A DNA stretch of 64,000 nucleotides, from assembly GCF_000519305.1 (NCBI RefSeq), contig NZ_JAFG01000008.1, positions 124,001-188,000 on the forward strand, in the 5' to 3' direction. Shown here piece by piece: positions 31,902 through 40,703 of the stretch (positions are counted from its first letter, which is position 1; the number at the start of each line of letters is the position of its first letter). The translations under genes were made by a program, and so were the position numbers. Source of the DNA: Mesorhizobium ciceri WSM4083 (GTDB lineage: Bacteria; Pseudomonadota; Alphaproteobacteria; Rhizobiales; Rhizobiaceae). The notes under the pieces are model-generated. The model did not search any database. It had not been told where the DNA came from and saw only the letters and a list, made by a program, of their open reading frames with translations.

Positions 31902-32558
31902 TCAGCCCGTCTTCTCGTCCAACAGTCCCGAGACGAAATCGAACAGGCCTGGCCGGCGGTCGCGTCTTAGCCGCTCGGCGACGACGATACCGCGCACTTC
32001 GGCGAAGGCGCGGTCGAGGTCGTCATTGACGATGACGAAATCATATTCCTTCCAGTGCTCGATCTCGTTGCGGGCGTTTTTCAACCGCGTTTCGATCACC
32101 GCTTCCTGGTCTTCGGCGCGGCGCTTCAGCCGTGCCTTCAACTCCTTCATCGATGGCGGCAGGATGAAGATCGAGACAATGTCGGCGCGCATCTTCTCCT
32201 TGAGCTGCTGGGCACCTTGCCAGTCGATGTCGAACAGCATGTCGCGCCCCTCGGACAGCGCCAGTTCGGCCGGTTCGCGCGGCGTCGCATAGCAATTGCC
32301 ATGCACCTCGGCCCACTCCAGCAGCGCGTCGGAATCACGAAGCCGCTCGAATTCGCGCATCGTCCTAAAATGGTAGTGAACGCCTTCGATCTCGCTGCCA
32401 CGGCGCGGCCTGGTGGTGACCGAGACCGACAGTTCGAGGCTGGAATCGCTTTCCAGAAGATTGCGCGCGATCGTCGACTTGCCGGCGCCGGATGGCGATG
32501 ACAAGACGAGCATCAGGCCCCGGCGGCGAATGCGGGACCCCAAATCCTTGGCAACCAT
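31902..32558 (-). CDS. gmk: Guanylate kinase
   Basis: 218 residues. RRRGLMLVLSSPSGAGKSTI holds the P-loop, then ELSVSVTTRPRRGSEIEGVH, HYHFRTMREFERLRDSDALL and MLFDIDWQGAQQLKEKMRAD, the GMP-binding and core segments of Gmk. It phosphorylates GMP to GDP with ATP in nucleotide salvage and supply. It starts 3 bp downstream of yicC, so both are one transcript on the minus strand, a pairing that is also conserved elsewhere. Confidence 0.97.
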   Translation of the reverse strand: MVAKDLGSRIRRRGLMLVLSSPSGAGKSTIARNLLESDSSLELSVSVTTRPRRGSEIEGVHYHFRTMREFERLRDSDALLEWAEVHGNCYATPREPAELALSEGRDMLFDIDWQGAQQLKEKMRADIVSIFILPPSMKELKARLKRRAEDQEAVIETRLKNARNEIEHWKEYDFVIVNDDLDRAFAEVRGIVVAERLRRDRRPGLFDFVSGLLDEKTG

Positions 32559-32561
32559 CGG

Positions 32562-33452
32562 CTACTCCAGATTCTGGATCTGTTCACGAAACTGGTCGAC
32601 CACCGCCTTCAGGTCCAGCCCGATCGCGGTGACGGCGGCGGCATTCGACTTGGAACACAGCGTATTCGATTCGCGGTTAAATTCCTGTGCCAGAAAATCG
32701 AGCTTGCGACCGACCGCACCGCCGCCCAGCAGCAGAGCCCGGCCGGACGCGACATGCGTTTTCAGCCGGTCGATCTCTTCGCGAATATCGGCTTTGGTGG
32801 CCAGGAACGCCGCCTCCATATGCAGTCGGGTGGCATCCAGATTGGCGGAAGCGTCCATCAGCAGCCTGACCTGCTCGGCGATGCGTTCGCGGATCACCGC
32901 GGTCTCGCGGGATGGATCCACTTCTGCCCGCAGCGTCAGCGTCTCGATCGTGTCGATATGACCCGACAACAGCAAAGCCAGCGCGGCTCCTTCGCCCTGC
33001 CGTGCCTGTTCGAGCCCGTTCAAGGCCACTTCGAGCGCGGCCATGATCGCGGCATCGAGCGCGGCCCTCACTTCTTCGGTTTCGACAGTTTCGGGAATGT
33101 CGAGCACGCCGCGCAGCGACAGCAATCCGTCTGATGTCGCGGGAGCAACGCCGAATTGCTCCTGCAGCCGCTTGGCGAGCCCGGCCAAGTCCTTCAGGAA
33201 GGCTTCGTTGACGACCGGCTGCGCCTGCGCGCCGACGGCACGGCCGATGGTCAGCGTCGCCTGAAAATTGCCGCGTGCAAAACGTTTCTGAAGTATTTGC
33301 CGGACCGCAGGTTCCAACCGCTCGAAGCCTTGCGGCAGCCGCAGCCGTACCTCGACGCTCTTGCCGTTGACGGACTTGACCTCCCAGGCGATCGAGGTGC
33401 CTTCGTGCTCGGCGACGGCACGTGCAAAACCGGTCATGCTCTGCAAATTCAT
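32562..33452 (-). CDS. YicC family endoribonuclease
   Basis: 296 residues from MNLQSMTGFARAVAEHEGTS. The N-terminal YicC domain continues WEVKSVNGKSVEVRLRLPQG, and the C-terminal DUF1732 domain has LATKADIREEIDRLKTHVAS and FNRESNTLCSKSNAAAVTAI. In E. coli the homologue acts as an endoribonuclease affecting small RNAs. Start 33452 is chosen because the MTGFAR motif must follow the N-terminus closely; 39 further open codons upstream look non-coding. It is co-transcribed with gmk. Upstream is a hairpin and mltG. Confidence 0.9.
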   Translation of the reverse strand: MNLQSMTGFARAVAEHEGTSIAWEVKSVNGKSVEVRLRLPQGFERLEPAVRQILQKRFARGNFQATLTIGRAVGAQAQPVVNEAFLKDLAGLAKRLQEQFGVAPATSDGLLSLRGVLDIPETVETEEVRAALDAAIMAALEVALNGLEQARQGEGAALALLLSGHIDTIETLTLRAEVDPSRETAVIRERIAEQVRLLMDASANLDATRLHMEAAFLATKADIREEIDRLKTHVASGRALLLGGGAVGRKLDFLAQEFNRESNTLCSKSNAAAVTAIGLDLKAVVDQFREQIQNLE

Positions 33453-33576
33453 ATCGCCCACACGTCCCTGGCACATCGCCCTGAACCGGCTTTCCGGACA
33501 GAGCGAGTGCGGCTTGAAAAAAGACTGCGCCGCAGGCGCGTCGAAACCGGACGCGCGGCGCTCTTCCAAATGTCAG

Positions 33577-33599
33577 GGCGTTGCCTGCCGGGCAACGCC
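33577..33599. terminator. Hairpin between mltG and yicC
   Basis: GGCGTTGCC (33577-33585) and GGCAACGCC (33591-33599) are perfect 9-bp arms with a 5-nt loop, ten bases after the mltG stop. On the minus strand no T-run follows; the T-rich flank is on the plus-strand side. It may still weaken readthrough from mltG. Confidence 0.5.
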
Positions 33600-33608
33600 T
33601 TTCTTCAT

Positions 33609-34859
33609 TTACTGGGCAGCGCCCGCGTCACCGCCGCTGTCGTCGGCACCGTCAGCCGGTGCACCGTCAGCCGGCTTGACGGCATTGCTGTCGCCGGTGC
33701 CAGTCGTCTTGGCGGCTTTGGCGGCATCATCGGCCTGCTTCTTCAGCAACGCGCGATAGCGGGCGACATTCTCGTTGTGCTCGTCCAGCGTCGCGGCAAA
33801 GACGTGCCCGCCGGTGCCGTCGGCAACGAAATAGAGGTCGGCGGTCTTCGACGGATTGGCCACCGCCTCCAGCGCTGCACGACCCGGATTGGCGATCGGC
33901 GTCGGCGGCAAGCCATTGATCACATAGGTGTTGTAGGGAGTCTGTTTCTGGATGTCCGACTGGTAGATCGGCCGGTCCGCCGGCTTTCCCTTGCCGCCGA
34001 ACAGCCCGTAGATGATGGTCGGATCGGATTGCAGGCGCATGCCCTTGGCAAGCCGGTTCAGGAAGACGGCGGCAACTCGCGAACGCTCGTCACCCTTGCC
34101 CGTCTCCTTCTCGACGATCGAGGCCAGCGTGACGAACTCCTCGACGTTGGCCAGCGGCAGGTCAGGCGCGCGCCGCTGCCAGACATCGTCAACCAGCTTC
34201 TTCTGATCCGCCAGCAGCTTGTCCACCATCTGCTGGCGTGTCGCGCCGCGCGTGAAGCGCAGCGTGTCGGTGGCGAGGCTGCCCTCCGGCGGCGTGGTTG
34301 CCGGCATGTCGCCGCTCAAGGCAGCCTCCTCGGCGATGCGCTGCAATGCCTGGTCGACCGTCAGTCCTTCAGGGATGGTCAGCGAATACATCACCGACTT
34401 GCCGCTCTTCAAAAGCTCCATGATATCGCGCATGGACGCCCTGGGCTTGATCTCGTACTCGCCGGCTTTCAACGCGGAATCATTGCCGAAGGCCCGCACG
34501 CCAAGGCGGAATACCCGGGCGTCGCTGATCAGCCCGCGGCGCTCGAGTTGGTCGGCAATATCCTGGACGCCGGTGTTCGGCTTGACCAGAAAGGTATCGC
34601 CATTGGCCGAGGGGCCGGGCTCGGTGAATTCCTGCTTGCCGAAATAGACCGCGACGCCGGCCGCCAGAACCAACAGCATCACCGAGGAGATGACGAAGTT
34701 CATGAACACGACGACCTGGCTGCGTGACGCACGCGAGCGCTTCGGCGGCGGCGTGCCGGCCTCCGGCCGCAACGCCTCGCTGGCTGTTTTCGGCACGATC
34801 GGTCCGGATGTCGCCGGCCGTTGCCCGAATTCTCCGTTGCCTGCCGGATTTGTGTTCAT
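33609..34859 (-). CDS. mltG: Endolytic murein transglycosylase MltG
   Basis: 416 residues. A Pro-rich cytoplasmic tail (about 50 residues) precedes one helix (VVFMNFVISSVMLLVLAAGV) and the YceG domain: NGDTFLVKPNTGVQDIADQL, YSLTIPEGLTVDQALQRIAE, TLASIVEKETGKGDERSRVA with the catalytic Glu, AVFLNRLAKGMRLQSDPTII and GLPPTPIANPGRAALEAVAN. It cleaves nascent glycan strands in the inner membrane and so sets their length. A low-complexity Ala/Asp-rich tail follows the domain. It lies immediately downstream of fabF on the same strand. Confidence 0.96.
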   Translation of the reverse strand: MNTNPAGNGEFGQRPATSGPIVPKTASEALRPEAGTPPPKRSRASRSQVVVFMNFVISSVMLLVLAAGVAVYFGKQEFTEPGPSANGDTFLVKPNTGVQDIADQLERRGLISDARVFRLGVRAFGNDSALKAGEYEIKPRASMRDIMELLKSGKSVMYSLTIPEGLTVDQALQRIAEEAALSGDMPATTPPEGSLATDTLRFTRGATRQQMVDKLLADQKKLVDDVWQRRAPDLPLANVEEFVTLASIVEKETGKGDERSRVAAVFLNRLAKGMRLQSDPTIIYGLFGGKGKPADRPIYQSDIQKQTPYNTYVINGLPPTPIANPGRAALEAVANPSKTADLYFVADGTGGHVFAATLDEHNENVARYRALLKKQADDAAKAAKTTGTGDSNAVKPADGAPADGADDSGGDAGAAQ

Positions 34860-34961
34860 TTCGCCCTACCGTTTGATCGCCCAACGAATCCCCAGCGGCA
34901 GAGTAGGGGCGAATATGGCAAAATTGACGGCACGCCGAAGCGCCGCCCGGCAGCCGGACGA

Positions 34962-36224
34962 TCAGCCATTGTAACGCTGGAAGACCAGCGACGCGTTGGT
35001 CCCGCCAAAGCCGAACGAATTGGACAGCGCCACGTCGATCTGGCGGGCACGCGGCTTGTTCGGCACCAGGTCGATCGCGGTTTCGCGTTCCGGGTTGTCG
35101 AGGTTGATGGTCGGCGGCGCGACATTGTCCCTGATGGCAAGGATCGAGAAGATCGCTTCGGCGGCACCCGCCGCCCCAAGCAGATGGCCGATCGACGACT
35201 TGGTCGACGACATCGAAATCTTCGACGCGGCATTGCCGACAAGCCGCTCGACAGCGCCGAGCTCAATCGTGTCGGCCATGGTCGAGGTGCCGTGCGCGTT
35301 GATGTAGTCGACGTCGGCAGGCGTCAATTTGGCCCGGTTGAGTGCCGCCGTCATGCAACGGAAGGCGCCATCGCCATCCTCGGCGGGCGCCGTGATGTGA
35401 TGCGCGTCACCGGTGAGACCATAACCCGTCACCTCGGCATAGATCTTGGCGCCGCGCGCCTTGGCATGTTCGAGCTCCTCGAGCACGACAACGCCGGCGC
35501 CCTCGCCCATGACGAAGCCGTCGCGATCGCGATCATAGGGGCGCGACGCAGTTTGCGGCGAATCATTGCGTTCCGTCGACAGTGCCCGGCATGCGGCGAA
35601 GCCGGCGATCGACAGCCGCGTCACCGGCGCTTCGGCGCCACCGGCGACCATCACGTCGGCATCGCCCCACATGATCAGCCGGGCAGCATCGCCAATGGCG
35701 TGCGCGCCGGTCGAACAGGCCGTGACGACGGCATGATTTGGGCCTTTCAGCCCGTGCCGGATCGAAACCTGCCCGGAGACGAGATTGATGATCTGGCCCG
35801 GGATGAAGAAAGGGCTGATGCGGCGTGGGCCGCGCTCCTTGAGGATCATCGCGTTCTCGGCGATGCCTTCGATGCCGCCGATGCCGGAGCCGATCAGGAC
35901 GCCGGTGGCGCACTGCTCTTCATGCGTCTTGGGTTCCCAGCCGGAATCCTTCAGCGCCTCGTCGGCGGCGGCAATCCCGTAAAGGATGAAGTCGCCGATC
36001 TTGCGCAATTCCTTCGGCTCGAGCACGGCCTCGGGATTGAAGGTGGCATTGCTGCCGTCACCGCGCGGAATGACGTGGGCGATCTTGCAAGCAAGATCCT
36101 CCACCTCGAACTCGGTGATGCGCTTGGCAGCGCTGCGGCCGGTCAGAAGTTCTTTCCAGCTGTGCTCGAAGCCCATGCCGAACGGCGACAGCAACCCAAG
36201 GCCCGTGACGACGACACGCCTCAT
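34962..36224 (-). CDS. fabF: Beta-ketoacyl-ACP synthase II
   Basis: 420 residues. VVVTGLGLLSPFGMGFEHSW begins the thiolase fold; the catalytic Cys is in HAVVTACSTGAHAIGDAARL, and the two His are in INAHGTSTMADTIELGAVE and STKSSIGHLLGAAGAAEAIF. It condenses malonyl-ACP with long acyl-ACPs in fatty acid elongation. It lies between acpP and mltG in the common Rhizobiales order fabD-fabG-acpP-fabF-mltG, all on the minus strand. Confidence 0.97.
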   Translation of the reverse strand: MRRVVVTGLGLLSPFGMGFEHSWKELLTGRSAAKRITEFEVEDLACKIAHVIPRGDGSNATFNPEAVLEPKELRKIGDFILYGIAAADEALKDSGWEPKTHEEQCATGVLIGSGIGGIEGIAENAMILKERGPRRISPFFIPGQIINLVSGQVSIRHGLKGPNHAVVTACSTGAHAIGDAARLIMWGDADVMVAGGAEAPVTRLSIAGFAACRALSTERNDSPQTASRPYDRDRDGFVMGEGAGVVVLEELEHAKARGAKIYAEVTGYGLTGDAHHITAPAEDGDGAFRCMTAALNRAKLTPADVDYINAHGTSTMADTIELGAVERLVGNAASKISMSSTKSSIGHLLGAAGAAEAIFSILAIRDNVAPPTINLDNPERETAIDLVPNKPRARQIDVALSNSFGFGGTNASLVFQRYNG

Positions 36225-36258
36225 CGCAGGTCCTCCCCGGTGATGACTGCGGAAAGCG

Positions 36259-36495
36259 TCAGGCCGAAGCCTTGTCGATGTACTTCACGGCATCGCCAAC
36301 GGTCAGGATGGTCTCAGCCGCGTCGTCGGGAATCTCGACGCCGAATTCTTCTTCGAACGCCATGACGAGTTCGACCGTGTCGAGGCTGTCGGCGCCCAGA
36401 TCATCGATGAAGCTCGCCTGCTCCGTCACTTTGTCGGCATCGACGCCAAGGTGCTCGATGACGATCTTCTTGACGCGCTCTGCGGTGTCACTCAT
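36259..36495 (-). CDS. acpP: Acyl carrier protein
   Basis: 78 residues, the full family length. FIDDLGADSLDTVELVMAFE contains the Ser that receives 4'-phosphopantetheine; the acidic helix 2 is intact. It carries the growing acyl chain for FabD, FabG and FabF. I start at MSDTAERVKK (36495), since the 20 upstream open codons do not match ACP. About 210 bp separate it from fabG, probably with its own promoter. Confidence 0.97.
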   Translation of the reverse strand: MSDTAERVKKIVIEHLGVDADKVTEQASFIDDLGADSLDTVELVMAFEEEFGVEIPDDAAETILTVGDAVKYIDKASA

Positions 36496-36705
36496 TTGGG
36501 CATCCTCGTCTTTTGTTTGTCTGTCTTCGTTAGCGGGCAGAATGCCGCTAATCAAGCTGAAAGATGGTCCTGCCGGAAACGCAACGACTACGGACCGGTT
36601 TTTGCCCGAACCGCCGGGTTGCGGGCCGCATTACACGAAAAATAGCTGAGGTCCAAGCCGAAATGGTCTCTTTTCACAACCCGCCGGCGTTGCTGCCGAA
36701 CCTCG

Positions 36706-37443
36706 TCAAATCATAGCCATGCCGCCATTTACGTGGATGGTCTGGCCGGTGACGTAGGCGGCTTCGTTGGAGGCGAGATAAGCGACGGCGGACGCGACTT
36801 CAACGCTGGTGCCCATGCGCCGCGTCGGGATCGCCGCCATGATCGCCTCTTTCTGCTTGTCGTTGAGCTTGTCGGTCATCGCCGATTCGATGAAGCCCGG
36901 GGCGACGCAGTTGACGGTGATGTTGCGGGTGGCGATCTCCTGCGCCAGCGATTTGGAAAAGCCGATCATGCCGGCCTTTGAGGCGCAGTAATTGGTCTGG
37001 CCGGGATTGCCGGTGACGCCGACCACCGAGGTGATGTTGATGATGCGGCCATGGCGGCGGCGCATCATCGGATGGGTGAGCTCGCGGGTCAGCCTGAACA
37101 CGGCGGTCAGGTTGACCTCGAGCACGCTGTCCCAGTCGGCATCCGACATGCGCACGAACAGCCCGTCCTTGGTGATGCCGGCGTTGTTGACCAGGATGTC
37201 GACGCCTTCGAGATCGGCCTCCGCCTTCTGGCCGAGCGCCTTGACCTCGTCACGGTTGGACAAATTGGCCGGGAACAGCTTGACCCGGTCGCCAAGCTCG
37301 CCAGCCAGCGCTTCCAGTTTCTCGAGGCGGGTGCCATGCAGGCCGACGATCGCGCCCTGCGCATGCAGCATCCTGGCGATCGCCTCGCCGATACCGCCTG
37401 ATGCACCGGTGACGAGCGCCTTGCGGCCAGTCAATTCGAACAT
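36706..37443 (-). CDS. fabG: 3-oxoacyl-ACP reductase FabG
   Basis: 245 residues. Rossmann motif TGASGGIGEAIA, NNAGITKDG, catalytic Ser in NITSVVGVTGN, and Tyr-Lys in YCASKAG, with FIESAMTDKL and VNGGMAMI at the end as usual for FabG. It reduces 3-oxoacyl-ACP with NADPH in the elongation cycle. It lies 57 bp downstream of fabD on the same strand, so the two are probably one transcript. Confidence 0.97.
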   Translation of the reverse strand: MFELTGRKALVTGASGGIGEAIARMLHAQGAIVGLHGTRLEKLEALAGELGDRVKLFPANLSNRDEVKALGQKAEADLEGVDILVNNAGITKDGLFVRMSDADWDSVLEVNLTAVFRLTRELTHPMMRRRHGRIINITSVVGVTGNPGQTNYCASKAGMIGFSKSLAQEIATRNITVNCVAPGFIESAMTDKLNDKQKEAIMAAIPTRRMGTSVEVASAVAYLASNEAAYVTGQTIHVNGGMAMI

Positions 37444-37500
37444 TTTTGTCTCCTGATTGAGAAGAGAACACCCTTTACAGGGATGGGATCAAATGACGCT

Positions 37501-38442
37501 TTATGCAAGCGCCACCATGGCCGCCTCGACGTCAGCCGCGGTGCCGACCGACGCGGTGGCGATATCGCGGTTGATGCGCCGCGCCAATCCCGAAAGCACC
37601 TTGCCGGCGCCAATCTCGTAAAGTGTGGTGACGCCGTTCGCGCCGAACCATTCCACCGTCTCGCGCCAGCGTACGCGGCCGGTTATCTGTTCGACCAGGC
37701 GGCGGGCGATCTCGTCCGGATCGCTGGTCGGGCTAACCGTGACATTGGACAGGACGGGAACCACCGGCGAATTCTTTGTCACGCCGGCCAGGGCTTCCCG
37801 CATGACGTCGGCCGCAGGCGCCATCAGCGCGGAGTGGAAAGGTGCGGAGACCTGCAGCATCAGCGCACGCTTGGCGCCCTTTTCCGTGCACAGTTTCGCT
37901 GCCAGTTCGACCGCGGCCTTGGCTCCGGAAATAACCAGCTGACCGCCGCCATTGTCGTTGGCGATCTGACAGACCGACCCTTTGGATGCCTCGGTGCAGG
38001 CTGCTTCAACATCGGCCTGTTCCAATCCGATGATCGCCGCCATAGCGCCCTCGCCGGCCGGCACCGCCGCCTGCATGGCATTGCCGCGTATGCGCAGCAA
38101 CCGGGCGGCATCGGCAACCGAAACGAAGCCGGTAGCCGCCAACGCGGAATATTCGCCCAGCGAATGGCCGGCGACATAGGCAACTTTGCCTTTCAGCGAG
38201 AAGCCGCGCGATTCCAGCGCCCGGATCGCGGCCAGCGACACCGCCATCAGCGCCGGCTGCGCGTTGGCGGTCAGCGTCAACGCCTCTTCCGGCCCTTCCC
38301 AGATCAGCTTCGACAGGTTTTCGCCGAGCGCGTCGTCGACTTCCTGGAAGATTCTGCGCGCTTCGGGAAAGGCGTCGGCGAGATCCTTGCCCATGCCGAC
38401 TGCCTGGCTGCCTTGTCCGGGAAAGGTGAATGCAACGGCCAT
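37501..38442 (-). CDS. fabD: Malonyl CoA-ACP transacylase
   Basis: 313 residues. FTFPGQGSQAVGMGKDLADA, AYVAGHSLGEYSALAATGFV with the nucleophilic Ser, and SAPFHSALMAPAADVMREAL with the catalytic His are the FabD hallmarks. It loads malonyl groups on ACP. First gene of the minus-strand fab run. Upstream, 277 bp separate it from a divergent membrane enzyme, with a phased TGACA repeat in that gap. Confidence 0.97.
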   Translation of the reverse strand: MAVAFTFPGQGSQAVGMGKDLADAFPEARRIFQEVDDALGENLSKLIWEGPEEALTLTANAQPALMAVSLAAIRALESRGFSLKGKVAYVAGHSLGEYSALAATGFVSVADAARLLRIRGNAMQAAVPAGEGAMAAIIGLEQADVEAACTEASKGSVCQIANDNGGGQLVISGAKAAVELAAKLCTEKGAKRALMLQVSAPFHSALMAPAADVMREALAGVTKNSPVVPVLSNVTVSPTSDPDEIARRLVEQITGRVRWRETVEWFGANGVTTLYEIGAGKVLSGLARRINRDIATASVGTAADVEAAMVALA

Positions 38443-38665
38443 GCGAGGGCTCCCAAGGGCTGGTTTTGCTTGCCTGATAGACGGGTTTTTCTTGCCTGTG
38501 ACGCAAGGCAGGCCGCCAAGTCAAGCCCGGTTCCCCGCTGCCCGGCGGCGACTTTGCCTGCCGAGTGCCTGTTCCGAAAGGCTTTTTGGCGATCACTCCT
38601 GATGAAAACCGCTCACGATTCGTTTGCTGGCTCTTCTTATTTTGGCCACAGGCGCTAGCTTTGCG

Positions 38666-38691
38666 TGACAATTCCATGACAATCGAGTGAC
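38666..38691. promoter_or_regulatory. Phased TGACAAT direct repeats (Pho-box-like)
   Basis: TGACAAT begins at 38666 and 38677, and TGAC again at 38688, exactly 11 bp apart. On the minus strand this reads TTGTCAT-N4-TTGTCAC, which resembles the 11-bp repeat layout of PhoB boxes. It lies 30 bp before the LTA-synthase-like gene but in the opposite orientation to it, facing fabD. The rest of the 38443-38719 gap is featureless. Confidence 0.45.
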
Positions 38692-38719
38692 GTGCTTGTC
38701 GCTGGGTGGGGAAGTTAAA

Positions 38720-40654
38720 GTGGCAAAGAATTACAAACGCGCCGGCAAGGCCGCGCCACAGTTCCTGGAAGACGACCCCTCCACCGGCTATCTGCCGGGC
38801 AGGAGATGGCCGGTCGTGCGCTATGGGCTGATCAGCCTGGCGATCGCCGCCGTCCTGGTGTTTGCCATCGAACTGATCGTGCGCGGCGACTTTGCCGGCA
38901 CGGTCTTCTTCTTCCTGCAGCCGCTCAAGCCGGGCTGGACCACCATCGTCGTGTTTGCGCTGATCCTGATCGGCCTCGATGCGGTGCTCGGCCGCAGCCA
39001 TCAGAGCCTGATGATCGTCGCGCCGCTGACGCTTTCCCTTGCCTTCGTCGGGCACCAGAAGTCGCATTATCTCGGCGATCCGCTCTATCCGACCGATTTC
39101 CTCTATGCCCGCCAGATCTTCGCGCTACTGCCGCTTTTGGTGCGCGATCGGCCGATGACCGCGCTCGCCATGGTCGTCGGCATCGTCGCCGGCCTGTCAC
39201 TGCTCGTCTATGGCTGGCGGATGTGGCGCCGCAAGGTTCCCGCACTCAGCCACAAGGGGCGCCTTGCGCGGCTGACGCTGGCAGTGCCGCTGCTCGCCTT
39301 CTTCGTTTCGATCATGGACTACGCCACCTTCTCCTGGACCAGGGATCGGCTGCAGATCATCCCGATCATGTGGGACCAGAAGGAAAACTATGCCTCCAAC
39401 GGCTTTGCGCTGGCCTTTGCGCTCAATGTGCCGATGGCGCATGTCTCGGCGCCGCCAGGCTATTCCGACAAGGGGATCGCGGCGATCGCCAGGCCTGATG
39501 TGACCGCCTCGGTGCCGGCCGAGAAGCCGGACATCATCATCGTCATGAGCGAATCCTTCTGGGATCCGACCAAGCTGCCTGGCGTCACCATCACGCCCGA
39601 TCCAATCCCCAATGTGCGGGCGCTGCGCTCGGGCTCGATGTTCTCGCCGGAGTTCGGCGGCATGACCGCCAATATCGAGTTCGAGGCGCTGACCGGCTTC
39701 TCCAACGCGTTCCTGCCAGTCGGCAGCATCCCCTATCAGCAATATGTGCGCACGCCGACGCCTTCGCTCGCAACCTTCCTCAAGAGCCAGGGCTACCGGG
39801 CGCGCGCCATCCATCCCGGCACCAACTGGTTCTGGAATCGTGGCGCGGTCTACGCCGATTTCGGCTTCAACGATTTCAAGTCGGAAGAGACGTTGCCGCC
39901 CATGCAAAAGCGCGGGCCGCTGGCATCGGATGCGGCGATGACCGACGAGATCATCAGCGAGGCCGACGCCAGCGACGAACCGGTGTTCTTCTTTGCGGTC
40001 AGCCTGCAGAACCACGGGCCCTATGAGCCGAACCGCTATTACAATCCGACGCACACGGTGCAGGCGCCAATCAGCCAGTGGGCGCGCGAATCGCTGCTTA
40101 GCTACGCCGAGGGCTCAGCCGATGCCGATCGTGGCCTTGAACGCCTCGTCGAATGGGCGAAGAAACGCTCCCGCCCCACCGTGATCGCCTTCTTCGGCGA
40201 CCATCTGCCGCCGCTCGGGCCGGTCTACGTCGAAACCGGTTTCCTGAAGGACAATGTCGCACCGCGCAAGGAAGCGTCGCCGGAGGCCGCCCTCGAACAC
40301 CACGAGACGCCGCTGGTCATCTGGTCGAACCGCACCGGGCCGGCTGAAGACATGGGCGCCGTCAGCCCGGCCTTCCTGCCCTATCATATCCTGAAGACGG
40401 CCGGCATCAGCCATCCCTATTACACCGGCTTCCTGGGCGAGATGAGCGAACGCTACCGTGTCGTTGACCGCAATCTTCTGCTGACGCCGGCTGGCGAAGC
40501 CACGCCCGATTGGGCGCGGCAGAAGGAGATCGACCCGGCGATCCGCGATTTCCGCCTGCTGCAGTATGATATGATGTTCGGCAAGCGTCAGGCAGCGCCT
40601 GACTTCTTCCCCGAAACGGTCGACAAGGACAAGGTTGTCGCCCATACGAGTTGA
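38720..40654 (+). CDS. LTA-synthase-family membrane sulfatase-fold transferase
   Basis: 644 residues from GTG with GGGGA 7 bp upstream. About five membrane helices (WPVVRYGLISLAIAAVLVFA onward, to about residue 210) are followed by a sulfatase-type domain: PDIIIVMSESFWDPTKLPGV, FSPEFGGMTANIEFEALTGF (Thr at the LtaS nucleophile position), NHGPYEPNRYYNPTHTVQAP and VIAFFGDHLPPLGPVY. Such enzymes move phosphoglycerol or phosphoethanolamine from phospholipids to periplasmic glucans, LPS or other acceptors. In rhizobia, cyclic glucans are a known acceptor class. It is distinct from the sulfatase-like protein at 14903-17344, which has an added C-terminal module. Confidence 0.85.
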   Translation: MAKNYKRAGKAAPQFLEDDPSTGYLPGRRWPVVRYGLISLAIAAVLVFAIELIVRGDFAGTVFFFLQPLKPGWTTIVVFALILIGLDAVLGRSHQSLMIVAPLTLSLAFVGHQKSHYLGDPLYPTDFLYARQIFALLPLLVRDRPMTALAMVVGIVAGLSLLVYGWRMWRRKVPALSHKGRLARLTLAVPLLAFFVSIMDYATFSWTRDRLQIIPIMWDQKENYASNGFALAFALNVPMAHVSAPPGYSDKGIAAIARPDVTASVPAEKPDIIIVMSESFWDPTKLPGVTITPDPIPNVRALRSGSMFSPEFGGMTANIEFEALTGFSNAFLPVGSIPYQQYVRTPTPSLATFLKSQGYRARAIHPGTNWFWNRGAVYADFGFNDFKSEETLPPMQKRGPLASDAAMTDEIISEADASDEPVFFFAVSLQNHGPYEPNRYYNPTHTVQAPISQWARESLLSYAEGSADADRGLERLVEWAKKRSRPTVIAFFGDHLPPLGPVYVETGFLKDNVAPRKEASPEAALEHHETPLVIWSNRTGPAEDMGAVSPAFLPYHILKTAGISHPYYTGFLGEMSERYRVVDRNLLLTPAGEATPDWARQKEIDPAIRDFRLLQYDMMFGKRQAAPDFFPETVDKDKVVAHTS

Positions 40655-40703
40655 GACCAACGATTCCCTTCAGGAGCCGGCCAGTCCGTACCGGATCGAG
40701 CGT

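Noticed and set aside
33156..34727. 523-codon plus-strand frame
   Set aside because: It is antisense of mltG and yicC; the real genes have full conserved motifs.
34821..36365. 514-codon plus-strand frame
   Set aside because: It is antisense of fabF and part of acpP.
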